The notes beneath the pieces were generated by a model. The model was not told where the DNA came from, ran no database searches, and saw only the letters and a program-made list of their open reading frames with translations. 64,000 bases of DNA from Halapricum desulfuricans. GTDB lineage: Archaea > Halobacteriota > Halobacteria > Halobacteriales > Haloarculaceae. The DNA lies in contig NZ_CP064791.1 in the NCBI RefSeq assembly GCF_017094465.1, forward strand, positions 558,001-622,000, written 5' to 3'. The translations under genes were made by a program, and so were the position numbers. Below are positions 44,228 to 53,699 of the stretch, in pieces. Numbering within the stretch: the stretch's first letter is position 1; the number at the start of each line of letters is the position of its first letter.

Positions 44228-45271
44228 ATGAACACGTCCGATAGCGGGCAGTCCCGTCCGGAACGACCGGACAGCGTCCCGTCGGACGAGGTCATCCAGG
44301 GGATCAGATCGCACGCTATCTTCGTCCTTGATCCGGATGGAATCGTTTCGGAGTGGTCTGCATCCGCACGAGCGCTCTATGGCTACGAGGCCACGTACGT
44401 GGAGGGGAATCACGTGCGTACGTTGTTCGCCGAGGAGCGAACGGGCGACGGTGACCCGGCGAACGCGGAGACCTTTGCCGACGCGTCCGAACGGCCCGTC
44501 GAGATCGAAGGCTGGCACGAGCGAGCCGATGGCTCGGTGTTCTGGGCGACGTTGACGCTCTCACCGCTCGGGGACGAGCAGTCCCGCGGGTTCACGGCGA
44601 TCAGCCAGGACACGACCGAGATCAAAGAATACGAGCAGATGCTCGAACGCCAGAACGACCGCCTCAAGGAATTCACCGATATCCTCGCACACGACCTCCA
44701 GACTCCCCTGCAGATCATCGATAGACGCCTGACGCTGTACGACGAGACCGGCGACGACGAGCACATCGAATCCATCGGCGAGACAGTCGATCGGATGGCA
44801 CGGCTGGTCGACGATCTGCTCCGGGTTGCCAGACAGGGCGACGTACTCGAGGACCCGGAGCCGACCGGCCTGGAACCGATCGTCGAATCGGCCTGGGACG
44901 GGGCGACGCACGCGTCGGACGCGACGCTGCGGTACGAGGATGTCCCGTCGGTCAGTACGGATCCTGACAGGCTTCACGAGTTGTTCGAGAACCTCTTTTG
45001 CAACGCCGTGGAACACGCTGGCGAGGACGTGACGGTGCGGGTCGGCCCGCTCGACGACGGATTCTACGTCGCGGACGACGGTCCCGGCATTCCCGAGGAA
45101 ATTCGCGACCGGGTCTTCGATCACGGCGTCACGACTAGCGACGACGGCAGCGGCTACGGGCTCTCGATCGTCCGGACGATCGCCAACGCTCACGGCTGGG
45201 ATATCGGCGTGGCAGAGAGCGACGATGGCGGCGCCCGATTCGCTGTCACCGGGATCGAGTTCATCGATTGA
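44228..45271 (+). CDS. PAS-domain sensor histidine kinase
   Basis: The 347-residue soluble kinase has one PAS domain (about residues 27-140; AIFVLDPDGIVSEWSASARA), a HisKA helix with the phospho-acceptor His in ILAHDLQTPLQII, and an HATPase domain with N-box ENLFCNAVEHAG, G1 DDGPGIPEE and G2 GSGYGLSIV. It has no membrane helix, so it senses a cytoplasmic cue such as redox or light. No response regulator is adjacent. Confidence 0.93.
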   Translation: MNTSDSGQSRPERPDSVPSDEVIQGIRSHAIFVLDPDGIVSEWSASARALYGYEATYVEGNHVRTLFAEERTGDGDPANAETFADASERPVEIEGWHERADGSVFWATLTLSPLGDEQSRGFTAISQDTTEIKEYEQMLERQNDRLKEFTDILAHDLQTPLQIIDRRLTLYDETGDDEHIESIGETVDRMARLVDDLLRVARQGDVLEDPEPTGLEPIVESAWDGATHASDATLRYEDVPSVSTDPDRLHELFENLFCNAVEHAGEDVTVRVGPLDDGFYVADDGPGIPEEIRDRVFDHGVTTSDDGSGYGLSIVRTIANAHGWDIGVAESDDGGARFAVTGIEFID

Positions 45272-45325
45272 CTCGATATCTCGACCACCAGTGCTGTTTT
45301 GTCGTTTCCGTGAGTGCGTGTGCGT

Positions 45326-46732
45326 ATGGCGGACGAATACCGAACGGAATCCGACAGTCTCGGCGAGATGCAGGTGCCGGCCGACGCCTACTGGGGGGCC
45401 CAGACCCAGCGCGCCGTCGAGAACTTCCCGATCAGCGACCGCAGGTTCGGGCGGCGCTTCGTGCGCGCGCTCGGGGTCGTCAAGAAGGCCGCTGCGCAGG
45501 CCAATCGCGACCTGGAGACGATCCCCGAAGGGAAAGCCGACTGTATCATCCAGGCTGCTGAGGAGGTCATCGCCGGTGACCACGACGACCAGTTCCCGGT
45601 GGATGTCTTCCAGACCGGCAGCGGCACCTCGACGAACATGAACGCAAACGAGGTCATCGCAAATCGCGCGACCGAGATTTACGGCGGGGAGATCGGCACG
45701 CGGGAGATCCACCCCAACGATCACGTCAACTTCGGCCAGTCGAGCAACGACGTGATCCCGACGGCGATGCACGTCGCGGCACTGGAGGCCGTCGAGCGCG
45801 ACGTCATCCCCGGCCTCGAGACGCTCCGGGAGGAGCTGGAAGCGAAGGAGAACGAATTCGACGACGTGGTCAAGACCGGTCGGACCCACCTCCAGGACGC
45901 CACGCCGATCCGACTGGGCCAGGAGTTCTCGGGCTATCGGGCGCAAGTCGAGAAGGGCATTTCCCGCGTCGAGGACTCGACCGAACGCCTCGCGGAACTC
46001 GCACTCGGCGGGACCGCGGTCGGCACCGGCCTGAACACTCATCCCCAGTTCCCGGAGCTGGCTGCCGAGTACATTAGCGAGGAGACGCTGTTGCCCTTCC
46101 GTGAGGCTGACAACCACTTCGAGGCCCAGGCGGCCCACGACGCGATGAGCGAGGCCCACGGCGCGCTTCGGACTGTGGCCGGTTCGCTGCACAAGATCGC
46201 CAACGACCTCCGCTTGCTTGCGTCGGGGCCGCGCAACGGGTTCGGCGAGATCGACCAGCCCGAGAACCAGCCCGGCTCCTCGATCATGCCCGGGAAGATC
46301 AACCCGGTCGTCGCCGAGTCGGTCAATCAGGTCTACGCGCAGGTCGTCGGCAACGACGCCGCGGTCTCGACGGGCGCGGCCAACGGACAGGTCGATCTTA
46401 ACCTCTACAAGCCGGTGATCGCCTCGAACTTCCTGGAGTCGGCCCGACTGCTCGCGAACGCCGCCGGGACCTTCGCCACGAAGTTCGTCGCGAAACTGGA
46501 GGCCGACCGCCAGCACTGCGAGCAGCGCGTCCAGCAGTCGATGGCGCTGGCGACCGCACTGAATCCCGCAATCGGCTACGACAAGGCCGGCAAGGTCGCC
46601 AAGCAGGCCCTCGCGGAGGACAAGACGATCCGCGAGGTCGTCCTCGAGGAGGGGTATCTCGACGAGGAGGAGGTCGACGAGGTGCTCGATCCGGCGAAGA
46701 TGACCGAACCGGGGATTCTGGGCGAGGAGTAG
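45326..46732 (+). CDS. fumC: Fumarate hydratase class II
   Basis: The 468-residue enzyme interconverts fumarate and malate in the TCA cycle. Landmarks are the NFPISDRRF opening, TGSGTSTNMNANEVIANRA, HPNDHVNFGQSSNDVIPTAM, GRTHLQDATP, and the superfamily signature GSSIMPGKINP. All residues expected of an iron-free class II fumarase are present. ATG at 45326 starts the conserved acidic leader. Confidence 0.95.
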   Translation: MADEYRTESDSLGEMQVPADAYWGAQTQRAVENFPISDRRFGRRFVRALGVVKKAAAQANRDLETIPEGKADCIIQAAEEVIAGDHDDQFPVDVFQTGSGTSTNMNANEVIANRATEIYGGEIGTREIHPNDHVNFGQSSNDVIPTAMHVAALEAVERDVIPGLETLREELEAKENEFDDVVKTGRTHLQDATPIRLGQEFSGYRAQVEKGISRVEDSTERLAELALGGTAVGTGLNTHPQFPELAAEYISEETLLPFREADNHFEAQAAHDAMSEAHGALRTVAGSLHKIANDLRLLASGPRNGFGEIDQPENQPGSSIMPGKINPVVAESVNQVYAQVVGNDAAVSTGAANGQVDLNLYKPVIASNFLESARLLANAAGTFATKFVAKLEADRQHCEQRVQQSMALATALNPAIGYDKAGKVAKQALAEDKTIREVVLEEGYLDEEEVDEVLDPAKMTEPGILGEE

Positions 46733-46808
46733 CCGTCCGGTTGCCGTCCCGGAACGCCCCGACCCGGAAGGATGCGTTTTTTGCCCCCTGGACTCCCAGC
46801 CTTCTACA

Positions 46809-48677
46809 ATGACGGAGTTCGACTACGACGACCTGGGGCTGGTGGCCGGCCTGGAGATCCACCAGCAACTCGACACGGCGACGAAGCTCTTCTGCGCGTG
46901 TTCGACCGAGTTGCGCGAGCCCGAGGAATCGACCCGGCGACTGACCCGCTATCTCCACCCGACCCGGAGCGAACTGGGCGAACTCGACGAGGCCGCCCTC
47001 GAGGAGAGCCGCGTCGAGCGCGAGTTCGAATATCTGGCCTACGACTCGACGTGTCTCGTCGAGGAGGACGACGAACCGCCCCACCGGGTCGACGACGAGG
47101 CCATGACCGTGGCCCTGGAGATCGCCCAGTTGCTGGACATGGAGCCGGTCGATCAGGTCCATCCGATGCGCAAGCTTGTCATCGACGGCTCGAACACTTC
47201 CGGGTTCCAGCGCACGATGTTGATCGCGGGCGAGGGCGAGATCGAAACCGACGAGGGTCCCGTCGGGGTCGAGGACCTCATGCTCGAAGAGGAGAGCGCC
47301 CAGCGCGTCGCGGAGACCGACTCGGGGGTTCGCTACTCGCTGGATCGACTCGGCATCCCTCTCGTCGAAATCGGCACCGATCCCGACATCCGCTCGCCCG
47401 AACAGGCCCGGGAGGCCGCCGAGCGGATCGGCATGCTGTTGCGCTCGACCGGGAAGGTCAAGCGTGGCCTGGGCACGATCCGCCAGGACGTCAACGTCTC
47501 GATCGAAAATGGTGCCCGCGTCGAACTCAAAGGCGTCCAGAGCCTGGACGACATCGACGATCTCGTCCGCAACGAGGTGCGCCGGCAGGTCGAACTGCTG
47601 GATATCGCCGCGGAGCTCGACGACCGTGACGCCGCAGTCGGCGAACCGCGGGACGTGACGGACGTGTTCGCGGACACCGATTCGGGGGTCATCCGCAGCG
47701 CGCTCGACGCCGGCGGCGAGGTCCGGGCCGTTCGCCTGGAGGGGTTCGACGGCCTCGTCGGCCGGGAAATCCAGCCCGATCGCCGCCTCGGAACGGAATT
47801 CTCGGATCACGCCAAGCGCCACGGTGCGGGCGGGATTTTCCACACTGACGAACTCCCTGCCTACGGCGTCACCGAAGCAGAGGTCGAGGCGCTGCGCGAG
47901 GCTGTCGAGGCGGACTCCGAGGACGCTGTCGCGATCGTCGCCGACGATCCCGAAACGGCAGCGCTGGCGATCGACGCCGTCGCCGAGCGGGCAGAGACGG
48001 CGCTCGAGGGCGTCCCTGAAGAGACTCGCGACGCCAACGAGGACGCGACCTCGCGATATCTCCGGCCGCTCCCGGGCGCGGCGCGGATGTACCCCGAGAC
48101 GGACGTGCCGCCGGTCGAGCCCGACGCCGGCGAGATCGAGACGCCCGAGCTCCTGACCGAGAAGGTCGATCGCTACCAGGCACAGTTCGATCTCGATGCC
48201 GGACTCGCCGAACAGGTCGCCTACGGCGAGTACATGCCGCTGTTCGAGCGGGTCGTCGAGGCGGGCGTCGATCCGACCCTTGCCGCCGACACCGTCGAAT
48301 CGACGCTGACGGCGCTGCGGCGCGACGACGTGCCGGTCGGGGACCTGACCGACGAGCACATCGAGGACGCGCTACTGGCGGTCGAGGACGGCGACGTGCC
48401 GAACGAGGGCCTCGAGGACCTGCTGACGGCACTGGCCGAGACCCCCTCGCTGTCCGCCGAGGAGGCCGTCGAACAGGAGGGCCTGGGCGGCGTCGCCGAG
48501 GACGAGGTCCGGGAGGCCGTCGTCGAGGTCGTCGAGCGCAACGCCGAGCAGGTCAGCGAGGAGGGGATGGGCGCGTTCTCCGGGCTGATGGGCGAGTGCA
48601 TGGGGCAGCTCCGCGGGAAGGCCGATGGCGACCTCGTCAGCAGCGTCCTCCGCGAGGAGATCCAGAAGCGAGCGTAG
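46809..48677 (+). CDS. gatE: Glutamyl-tRNA(Gln) amidotransferase subunit E
   Basis: The 622-residue protein with GatD converts Glu-tRNA(Gln) to Gln-tRNA(Gln), the archaeal route to Gln-tRNA. It has the GatB/E core (GLVAGLEIHQQLDTATKLFCACST with zinc-site Cys, HPTRSELGE, IDGSNTSGFQRT, VEIGTDPDIRSPEQARE, and IRQDVNVSI), the AspRS-like insertion (about residues 290-400) and the C-terminal helical YqeY-like tail. gatD is not in the window. The downstream gene begins 1 nt after the stop. Confidence 0.96.
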   Translation: MTEFDYDDLGLVAGLEIHQQLDTATKLFCACSTELREPEESTRRLTRYLHPTRSELGELDEAALEESRVEREFEYLAYDSTCLVEEDDEPPHRVDDEAMTVALEIAQLLDMEPVDQVHPMRKLVIDGSNTSGFQRTMLIAGEGEIETDEGPVGVEDLMLEEESAQRVAETDSGVRYSLDRLGIPLVEIGTDPDIRSPEQAREAAERIGMLLRSTGKVKRGLGTIRQDVNVSIENGARVELKGVQSLDDIDDLVRNEVRRQVELLDIAAELDDRDAAVGEPRDVTDVFADTDSGVIRSALDAGGEVRAVRLEGFDGLVGREIQPDRRLGTEFSDHAKRHGAGGIFHTDELPAYGVTEAEVEALREAVEADSEDAVAIVADDPETAALAIDAVAERAETALEGVPEETRDANEDATSRYLRPLPGAARMYPETDVPPVEPDAGEIETPELLTEKVDRYQAQFDLDAGLAEQVAYGEYMPLFERVVEAGVDPTLAADTVESTLTALRRDDVPVGDLTDEHIEDALLAVEDGDVPNEGLEDLLTALAETPSLSAEEAVEQEGLGGVAEDEVREAVVEVVERNAEQVSEEGMGAFSGLMGECMGQLRGKADGDLVSSVLREEIQKRA

Positions 48678-48678
48678 C

Positions 48679-49089
48679 GTGTACTCGAAAGCCCACGGCG
48701 CGATCTCGTTTGCGCTCGGAGTCGCGCTCGTCGCCGCCGGCGTCACCGTCGTCCACCCGGCGTTCGTCGTCGGTTACGCGACGGCCCTGGGCGTGTTGAT
48801 CGACCTCGATCACTTCCTGTGGGCCCGGTACAACACCGGCGACTGGGCGGCGCTGCGGTACGTCCTCACGAACCCGATCGCCGCGGTCACCCATCAGGAC
48901 TCGATCTTCCGCGAGGACGACCTCGAACACCTCGAACGACTGCTGAGCCACGTCGTCATCGCCGGCGTCGTGATCCCGCTGACGTGGTGGGTCGAGCCCA
49001 GTCTGGGGCTGGTGACCGGCCTGACGCTGTACGCACACGTGTTGGCGGACCTGATCGAAGATGTCCGCGAGATTCGCGTGTCCCACTAG
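48679..49089 (+). CDS. YdjM-like (PF04307-type) integral membrane protein
   Basis: A 136-residue membrane protein with a GTG start one base after the gatE stop. It has HGAISFALGVALVAAGV, then GVLIDLDHFLWAR, with the DxDH pair characteristic of the YdjM-like membrane metal-dependent hydrolase family, and a late helix with LTLYAHVLADLIEDV containing another His. Four membrane segments are visible. Function in archaea is unknown. Its 3' end overlaps the convergent trmJ by 4 nt. Confidence 0.6.
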   Translation: MYSKAHGAISFALGVALVAAGVTVVHPAFVVGYATALGVLIDLDHFLWARYNTGDWAALRYVLTNPIAAVTHQDSIFREDDLEHLERLLSHVVIAGVVIPLTWWVEPSLGLVTGLTLYAHVLADLIEDVREIRVSH

Positions 49090-49811
49090 TCTCGCTCGCG
49101 TCTGTCGATCCGCTGCTGCGCGCGCCGGAAGATCCCCCTGAGCGAGACCGCCTCCCGGTCGGTCGGGTGGGCGCGGCCGACCAGTCGCCGGAAGAGCCGG
49201 CCGGCCTTGGCGCGTTTCTCCTCGGGGTGATCGATCGCTTCGAGGAACGACCCGAACTGGTCGTGCAGCCCCTCGATCTCCCGCTCGGTGGCTCGCTCGT
49301 GATCCGGGTCCGGCAGCTGTGTCGATTCGAGGGTCAGCGAGCGCATCTCGTAGAGGACGACCGTCGCGGCCTGCCCGAGATTCAAGACCGGGTAGTCCGC
49401 GGCCGCGGGAATCGAGCACACCTCGTCGAGACCGGCGAGTTCGTCGTTCGTCAGCCCGACCCGTTCGCGGCCGAACACGAGACAGGTGTCGGCCCGGATG
49501 TCGGTCAGGCTGTCGGCCAGCTCGCGGGGCGTCTTGAACGGATACCGGACGTGCTTGCGGGCGTCCTCGTTCGTGACGGCCGTACAGCCGACGGTGTGGT
49601 AGTTCTCACGTAGATATTCGAAGGGGACTTCTCGCGCGTTCGGGAGAATGTCCTCGCGGGCCCGGCCCGCGAACCCGTAGGCCTCGCCGTCGGGATCCAG
49701 TTCGGGCGGGTCCACCAGCAACAGCTCTTCGAGGCCGAAGTTCTTCATCGCGCGGGCGATCGTTCCGATGTTCCCCGGGGTCTCGGCGTCAACGACGGCA
49801 ACGCTGATCAT
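49086..49811 (-). CDS. trmJ: tRNA 2'-O-methyltransferase TrmJ (SpoU family)
   Basis: The 241-residue SPOUT enzyme methylates position 32 of tRNA. It carries motif 1 VVDAETPGNIGTIARAMKNFG, motif 2 LVFGRERVGLTNDEL and motif 3 IPAAADYPVLNLGQAATVVLYE, forming the trefoil-knot SAM site, plus a C-terminal helical extension that is typical of TrmJ. It overlaps the upstream gene at 49808 by 4 nt. Confidence 0.93.
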   Translation of the reverse strand: MISVAVVDAETPGNIGTIARAMKNFGLEELLLVDPPELDPDGEAYGFAGRAREDILPNAREVPFEYLRENYHTVGCTAVTNEDARKHVRYPFKTPRELADSLTDIRADTCLVFGRERVGLTNDELAGLDEVCSIPAAADYPVLNLGQAATVVLYEMRSLTLESTQLPDPDHERATEREIEGLHDQFGSFLEAIDHPEEKRAKAGRLFRRLVGRAHPTDREAVSLRGIFRRAQQRIDRRERD

Positions 49812-50326
49812 ATATCGAGGTCACTCAGGTCCACGTCCAGCGCTTCGCGCTCGCCCTCGTCCATCTCTTCGAGTTCGTCTTCAAGTGACGGGATCTCACC
49901 GGTCACGGCCGCGTTCGGGAGCGCGTCCGGCTCGGAGTCGACGTGTTCGATCCCGGCGTACTCGTCCGGAGCGCGTCCGCCGTCGGCGATCCACTCGAGG
50001 AACCGGTCTTTCATCGCCGCGTTGCCGGCGTACTCGTCGCCGCCCTCCTCGCGGAACCAGTACAGAAAGTCCGGTTCGTGCTCCTCACAGAGCAGTACTT
50101 CGCTCATCGGTTCGCCGTAGACCGCGAGCGCGACGTTACAGTGGCGTTCGTCGTCCTCGAGGAGCATGCAGGCGTCACAGGCGTTGCCGATAATCGCCGT
50201 CAGTCGGGAGACGCGCTGGCGAGGTTCCGGTGGCATCTCCGCCAGCGGCTTGATCGAACCGTCCGAGTCGAAGACGTCCGCTTCGTCGAACCGCCAGCCC
50301 CGAAGACCGATACTGACCTTGCCCAT
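49808..50326 (-). CDS. Conserved haloarchaeal protein with a Cys/His cluster
   Basis: The 172-residue acidic protein begins MGKVSIGLRGWRFDEADVF. A possible zinc site is formed by CDACML, a HC pair (DDERHCNVAL) and LLCEEHEPDF. The C-terminal third is very acidic and low in complexity (EDELEEMDEGEREALD). It is translationally coupled to trmJ (4-nt overlap), which hints at an RNA-related role; the family is otherwise unknown to me. Confidence 0.65.
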   Translation of the reverse strand: MGKVSIGLRGWRFDEADVFDSDGSIKPLAEMPPEPRQRVSRLTAIIGNACDACMLLEDDERHCNVALAVYGEPMSEVLLCEEHEPDFLYWFREEGGDEYAGNAAMKDRFLEWIADGGRAPDEYAGIEHVDSEPDALPNAAVTGEIPSLEDELEEMDEGEREALDVDLSDLDI

Positions 50327-50462
50327 GACCGTGGATTGGTGAGCGGGCGGTAAAAACCGCCTGCTGTGTGACGCCCCGGCAGTGGGGAAGCGAGCCGCGC
50401 TTCCCGGGCCGCGAAACGAAAGTCCGAGTTATAAGGGTCTCGACGCCTACGGACGAGACACC

Positions 50463-51923
50463 ATGAACACAGGGACGACGATGGCATCGATGACGTCGTA
50501 TGCCATCCTCGGCTGCGGGAGCGTGGGGCACGCGGTCGCGGAGGACCTCGTCGAAGCGGGCAAGGACGTGCTCATTCTCGACAAAGACGAGGGGCGCGTG
50601 GAAGCGCTTCGTGATCAGGACCTCAACGCACAGATCAGCGATATTCGGGATCCGGAGGTCGTCGAACACGTCGAGGGTCGCGACGCGGTGTTGATCCTCT
50701 CCTCGGACGTCGAGGCGAACAAAGCCGCGACGGAGACGCTGATGGAGGTTGACGACGATCACTTCGTCGTCGCGCGAGCGTCCGATCCGGTCTCCGCGGA
50801 CGAACTTACTGCGATGGGTGCCGACGTCGTCATCAATCCGTCGGCGGTCATCGCCGATTCGGCGCTCCGGTCGCTCGAAACGGGCGAACTCGAACACCGG
50901 GCCGAACAGCTGTCGTCGTTGATCGACGGTACTGAGTCCCGACTCGCCATCCTAATCCACCGCGGCCCGGACCCCGACTCGATCGCCAGCGCCGCAGCGC
51001 TGCAGGCGATCGCGCGACACCGTGACGTCGAGGCGGATATCGTCTACCAGGGCGAAATTGGCCATCACGAAAACCGGGCGTTCGTCAACCTGCTCGGCAT
51101 CGAACTTGTCTCCCGGGGCGAGGTCGAACTCGACGACTACGATACGATTGCGCTAGTCGATTACTCCAAGACTGGCGACACCGAATCCGCCCCCGATATT
51201 GACGTTGATATTCTCATCGACCACCTCGAACCCGAATCTGAGATCGACGCCGGTTTCTCGGACATCCGACCGAACGTCTCCGCGACGTCGACGATCCTCA
51301 CCAAGTACGTTCAGGAGTTCGATCTGAATCTCAGCCAGGAGGTCGCGACCGCGCTGCTGTACGGTATCCGCGCCGAGACGCTCGATTTCAAGCGGGACAC
51401 GACACCGGCGGATCTGACCGCCGCGGCGTATCTGTACCCCTTTGCCGACCACGACACGCTCGAACAGGTCGAGTCTCCGTCGATGAGCCCCGAGACGCTG
51501 GACGTGCTCGCCGAGGCGATCCGCAACCGCGACGTCCGCGGCAGTCATCTCATCTCCAACGCCGGGTTCATCCGCGACCGCGAGGCACTGACCCAGGCCG
51601 CCCAGCAACTCCTGAATCTCGAAGGGATCACGACGACGGCCGTCTTCGGCATCGCTGACGAGACGATCTATCTGGCCGCGCGCTCGAAGGACATCAGGTT
51701 GAACATCGGGAACGTCCTCGGCGACGCCTTCTCCGATATCGGCGAGGCGGCGGGCCACTCGACCGACGCCAGCGTCGAGATCCCGCTGGGGATCTTCACG
51801 GGCATCGACTCGAACGAGGACAACCGGGACCTGTTGCTGTCGTTGACCGAGGAAGCAGTCAAAACGAAACTGTTCGAGGCGATGGGCGTCGAGAGCAGTA
51901 GCGACAGTTCCAACGGGAGCTAG
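50463..51923 (+). CDS. TrkA-N/DHH-family fusion phosphoesterase
   Basis: The 486-residue protein joins an N-terminal NAD-binding TrkA-N domain (YAILGCGSVGHAVAEDLVEAG, residues about 11-135) to DHH and DHHA1 domains (LAILIHRGPDPDSIASAAAL, then ALVDYSKTG, then DILIDHLEPES; GGxH-like end replaced). DHH-DHHA1 enzymes cleave cyclic dinucleotides or short nucleotides. The family DHH signature reads DHL, so one metal-proximal His is Leu. Such fusions are common in haloarchaea. It converges on a PRC-barrel gene with 4-nt overlap. Confidence 0.85.
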   Translation: MNTGTTMASMTSYAILGCGSVGHAVAEDLVEAGKDVLILDKDEGRVEALRDQDLNAQISDIRDPEVVEHVEGRDAVLILSSDVEANKAATETLMEVDDDHFVVARASDPVSADELTAMGADVVINPSAVIADSALRSLETGELEHRAEQLSSLIDGTESRLAILIHRGPDPDSIASAAALQAIARHRDVEADIVYQGEIGHHENRAFVNLLGIELVSRGEVELDDYDTIALVDYSKTGDTESAPDIDVDILIDHLEPESEIDAGFSDIRPNVSATSTILTKYVQEFDLNLSQEVATALLYGIRAETLDFKRDTTPADLTAAAYLYPFADHDTLEQVESPSMSPETLDVLAEAIRNRDVRGSHLISNAGFIRDREALTQAAQQLLNLEGITTTAVFGIADETIYLAARSKDIRLNIGNVLGDAFSDIGEAAGHSTDASVEIPLGIFTGIDSNEDNRDLLLSLTEEAVKTKLFEAMGVESSSDSSNGS

Positions 51924-52231
51924 GCAACGACCTCGTCGTCGGAGTCGTCTGATCCGGGCTGTTTGAGCTGTTCGATGATGCCGTTGATGATGACGATGTC
52001 CCCGACCGCCTGTACCCACCGGTAGGGGACGATGACGCCACGCGACTGGTTGATCTCCTGGTCGAACAGTTCTCCATTGAGCTGGTGCAGCGCGAGCCCG
52101 GTAACGTTCTCCGTCGAGAGATCGAGCCGCAGATCCTCGATCTCGCCGACGAACACACCGTTGTTCGAATAGACCTCGCGACCGACCAGCGTCGTGATTT
52201 CCGACGGAGGGGTCTCCCTATCGACAGCCAT
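51920..52231 (-). CDS. PRC-barrel domain protein (CdpB-like)
   Basis: A 103-residue protein with one PRC barrel: ITTLVGREVYSNNGVFVGEIED, then VIVPYRWVQAVGDIVIINGII. Short PRC-barrel proteins of haloarchaea include the CdpB cell-division proteins that work with SepF and FtsZ; this one has the right size and general sequence. The assignment to division is from family knowledge only. The tail is acidic and disordered. Confidence 0.75.
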   Translation of the reverse strand: MAVDRETPPSEITTLVGREVYSNNGVFVGEIEDLRLDLSTENVTGLALHQLNGELFDQEINQSRGVIVPYRWVQAVGDIVIINGIIEQLKQPGSDDSDDEVVA

Positions 52232-52279
52232 ATGCGGTCTCTCGGGGTGCGGGGCCTTAACTCTTGATAGCCGTCCGGC

Positions 52280-52546
52280 TCACGCGGACCTGGACTCGAT
52301 CTCGGCCCGGAGCTTCCGGCCGACCGGGATGACGATCCAGAACGTCAGCGCGCCGAGGATGGCGAACCAGAACAGCGCGTCGCCGATCGTCAGCGCGATC
52401 TCCGCGTAGACGCCCGGATCCGACGGGCGTTCGCCGAACAACTGTGCGCCCTCGAAACTCGGTGTCAGGTACCAGCCGGCGATGATCATCCAGCCGAGCC
52501 CTGCCGTTACCAGAATACCGAACCCTTTCGCGAATTCGTCAGCCAT
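52280..52546 (-). CDS. Small membrane subunit of the bc-type complex operon (88 aa)
   Basis: An 88-residue protein with two helices (FGILVTAGLGWMIIAGWYL and LFWFAILGALTFWIVIPVG) and a basic tail. It is the last gene of the halocyanin/Rieske/cytochrome b operon and overlaps the gene before by 8 nt. It is probably an accessory subunit of the complex. No cofactor motif is visible. Confidence 0.7.
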   Translation of the reverse strand: MADEFAKGFGILVTAGLGWMIIAGWYLTPSFEGAQLFGERPSDPGVYAEIALTIGDALFWFAILGALTFWIVIPVGRKLRAEIESRSA

Positions 52547-52922
52547 TGGTTTGCTCCTGTGTGTTCGTGTCGTCCGTTCGGTCGTCCGTTTCGGCCGTCC
52601 CGCCGTCGATCATCTCGGCCGTCTTGAACCGCGTGCCGAGGATATACGACCCGGCACCGACCAGCAGTACGGCCACGCCGAGCAGGCCGAAGGCGACGTT
52701 GACCACGCCTGTCGAGGGCGTCCAGCCCGTGAGCCCGACCGCCCAGACGGCCGCCTCGCGAATCGGGTTGTCCAGCCGGGTTGCCGCGTCGAACATGAAG
52801 AACCCGAGCACGACCAGCGCCGTCGCCAGCAGCGTCGAGAAGACGGTGATCCCCTTGTAGACGCGCAGCGGGACGACGACCGATCCGTCGGGCGTACGCT
52901 GGGGTTGGGTATCGCTACTCAT
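52539..52922 (-). CDS. Small membrane subunit of the bc-type complex operon (127 aa)
   Basis: A 127-residue protein with helices ITVFSTLLATALVVLGFFMF and GLLGVAVLLVGAGSYILG and a hydrophilic Asp/Thr-rich C-terminal tail. It follows the cytochrome b C-terminal gene by 3 nt. It has no heme or metal motif. By position it is an extra subunit or assembly factor of the quinol oxidase complex. Confidence 0.7.
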   Translation of the reverse strand: MSSDTQPQRTPDGSVVVPLRVYKGITVFSTLLATALVVLGFFMFDAATRLDNPIREAAVWAVGLTGWTPSTGVVNVAFGLLGVAVLLVGAGSYILGTRFKTAEMIDGGTAETDDRTDDTNTQEQTNG

Positions 52923-52925
52923 GGA

Positions 52926-53693
52926 TCACTTGGGTGGCCTGAGCCGGTAGTACCGGCGGTTGAGGTTGAACATGTACCCTTCGCGCATCGATTTCAACAC
53001 GGCGTAGCTGATGAACCCGGCGACGATTGGCAACAGGAAGGTCAGGTCGTTCAACAGCCCTTCCCCGATCGGAACGAGGTTCTTGATCGAGAGGACCGCG
53101 ATGGTGAACGCGAAGACGACGCCGGCGACCCCGACCGAGGCCCAGAACGGCTGCTCGACCGGCCTGCGGGCGCTTCCCTTGTTCAGGAATGGGACGATCG
53201 CGACGAACCCGACGACGACGAGGTTCGCGACGACGCCGTATGTTCGGTCGGACATCAGCTTCTCGCCGCCCAGAAGCGACAGGTCGGGATTGAGGAAGCC
53301 GAGCTTGAGCAGGCCGAACGACCAGTAGAGGTACCAGTCCGGCAGGATGACCGCCGGGGTAGTGCTGGGGTTGGCGGGCGCGTCGATGTGCGGGGGAAGC
53401 GTCGCCGCAAGGACGATGATCATCCCGACGAAGAAACTCGCCAGCGAGAGGTTGCGGACCGTCTCGTGGGGCCAGGCCGGAAAGCCCAGCACGTCCCGTT
53501 CGACGTAACTGGACTGCTGGCGCAGATCCTGGTCCTCGCGTCGGGCCCGCTCGAAGTACTCGTAGGTGAGTCGCGACAGCCCCTGCTTGCGAGCCTTGCG
53601 CTCGCTCCAGGTTGGCGTCTCGTCGTCGGGGGGCACGATGCCCGTTCCCCCGCCGTCGGTGCGTTCGTCGGTCGTGTCTGTGTCGTCAGTCAT
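52926..53693 (-). CDS. petD: Cytochrome b C-terminal-domain subunit (PetD-like)
   Basis: The 255-residue protein corresponds to the C-terminal half of cytochrome b. It has the quinol-site motif PDWYLYWSFGLLK (PEWY equivalent) and four membrane helices after a roughly 75-residue charged N-terminal extension. With PetB it forms the split b-type cytochrome, as in b6f complexes. It follows petB by 6 nt. Confidence 0.9.
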   Translation of the reverse strand: MTDDTDTTDERTDGGGTGIVPPDDETPTWSERKARKQGLSRLTYEYFERARREDQDLRQQSSYVERDVLGFPAWPHETVRNLSLASFFVGMIIVLAATLPPHIDAPANPSTTPAVILPDWYLYWSFGLLKLGFLNPDLSLLGGEKLMSDRTYGVVANLVVVGFVAIVPFLNKGSARRPVEQPFWASVGVAGVVFAFTIAVLSIKNLVPIGEGLLNDLTFLLPIVAGFISYAVLKSMREGYMFNLNRRYYRLRPPK

Positions 53694-53699
53694 GGGTGA

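Noticed and set aside
44561..46516. Long open frame (651 codons) on the minus strand across the kinase and fumC genes
   Set aside because: It is antisense to two well-supported genes and has no family similarity; long antisense frames are usual in GC-rich haloarchaeal DNA.
46398..48359. Long open frame (653 codons) antisense to gatE
   Set aside because: gatE is certain on the other strand; the antisense product is basic and repetitive, unlike haloarchaeal proteins.
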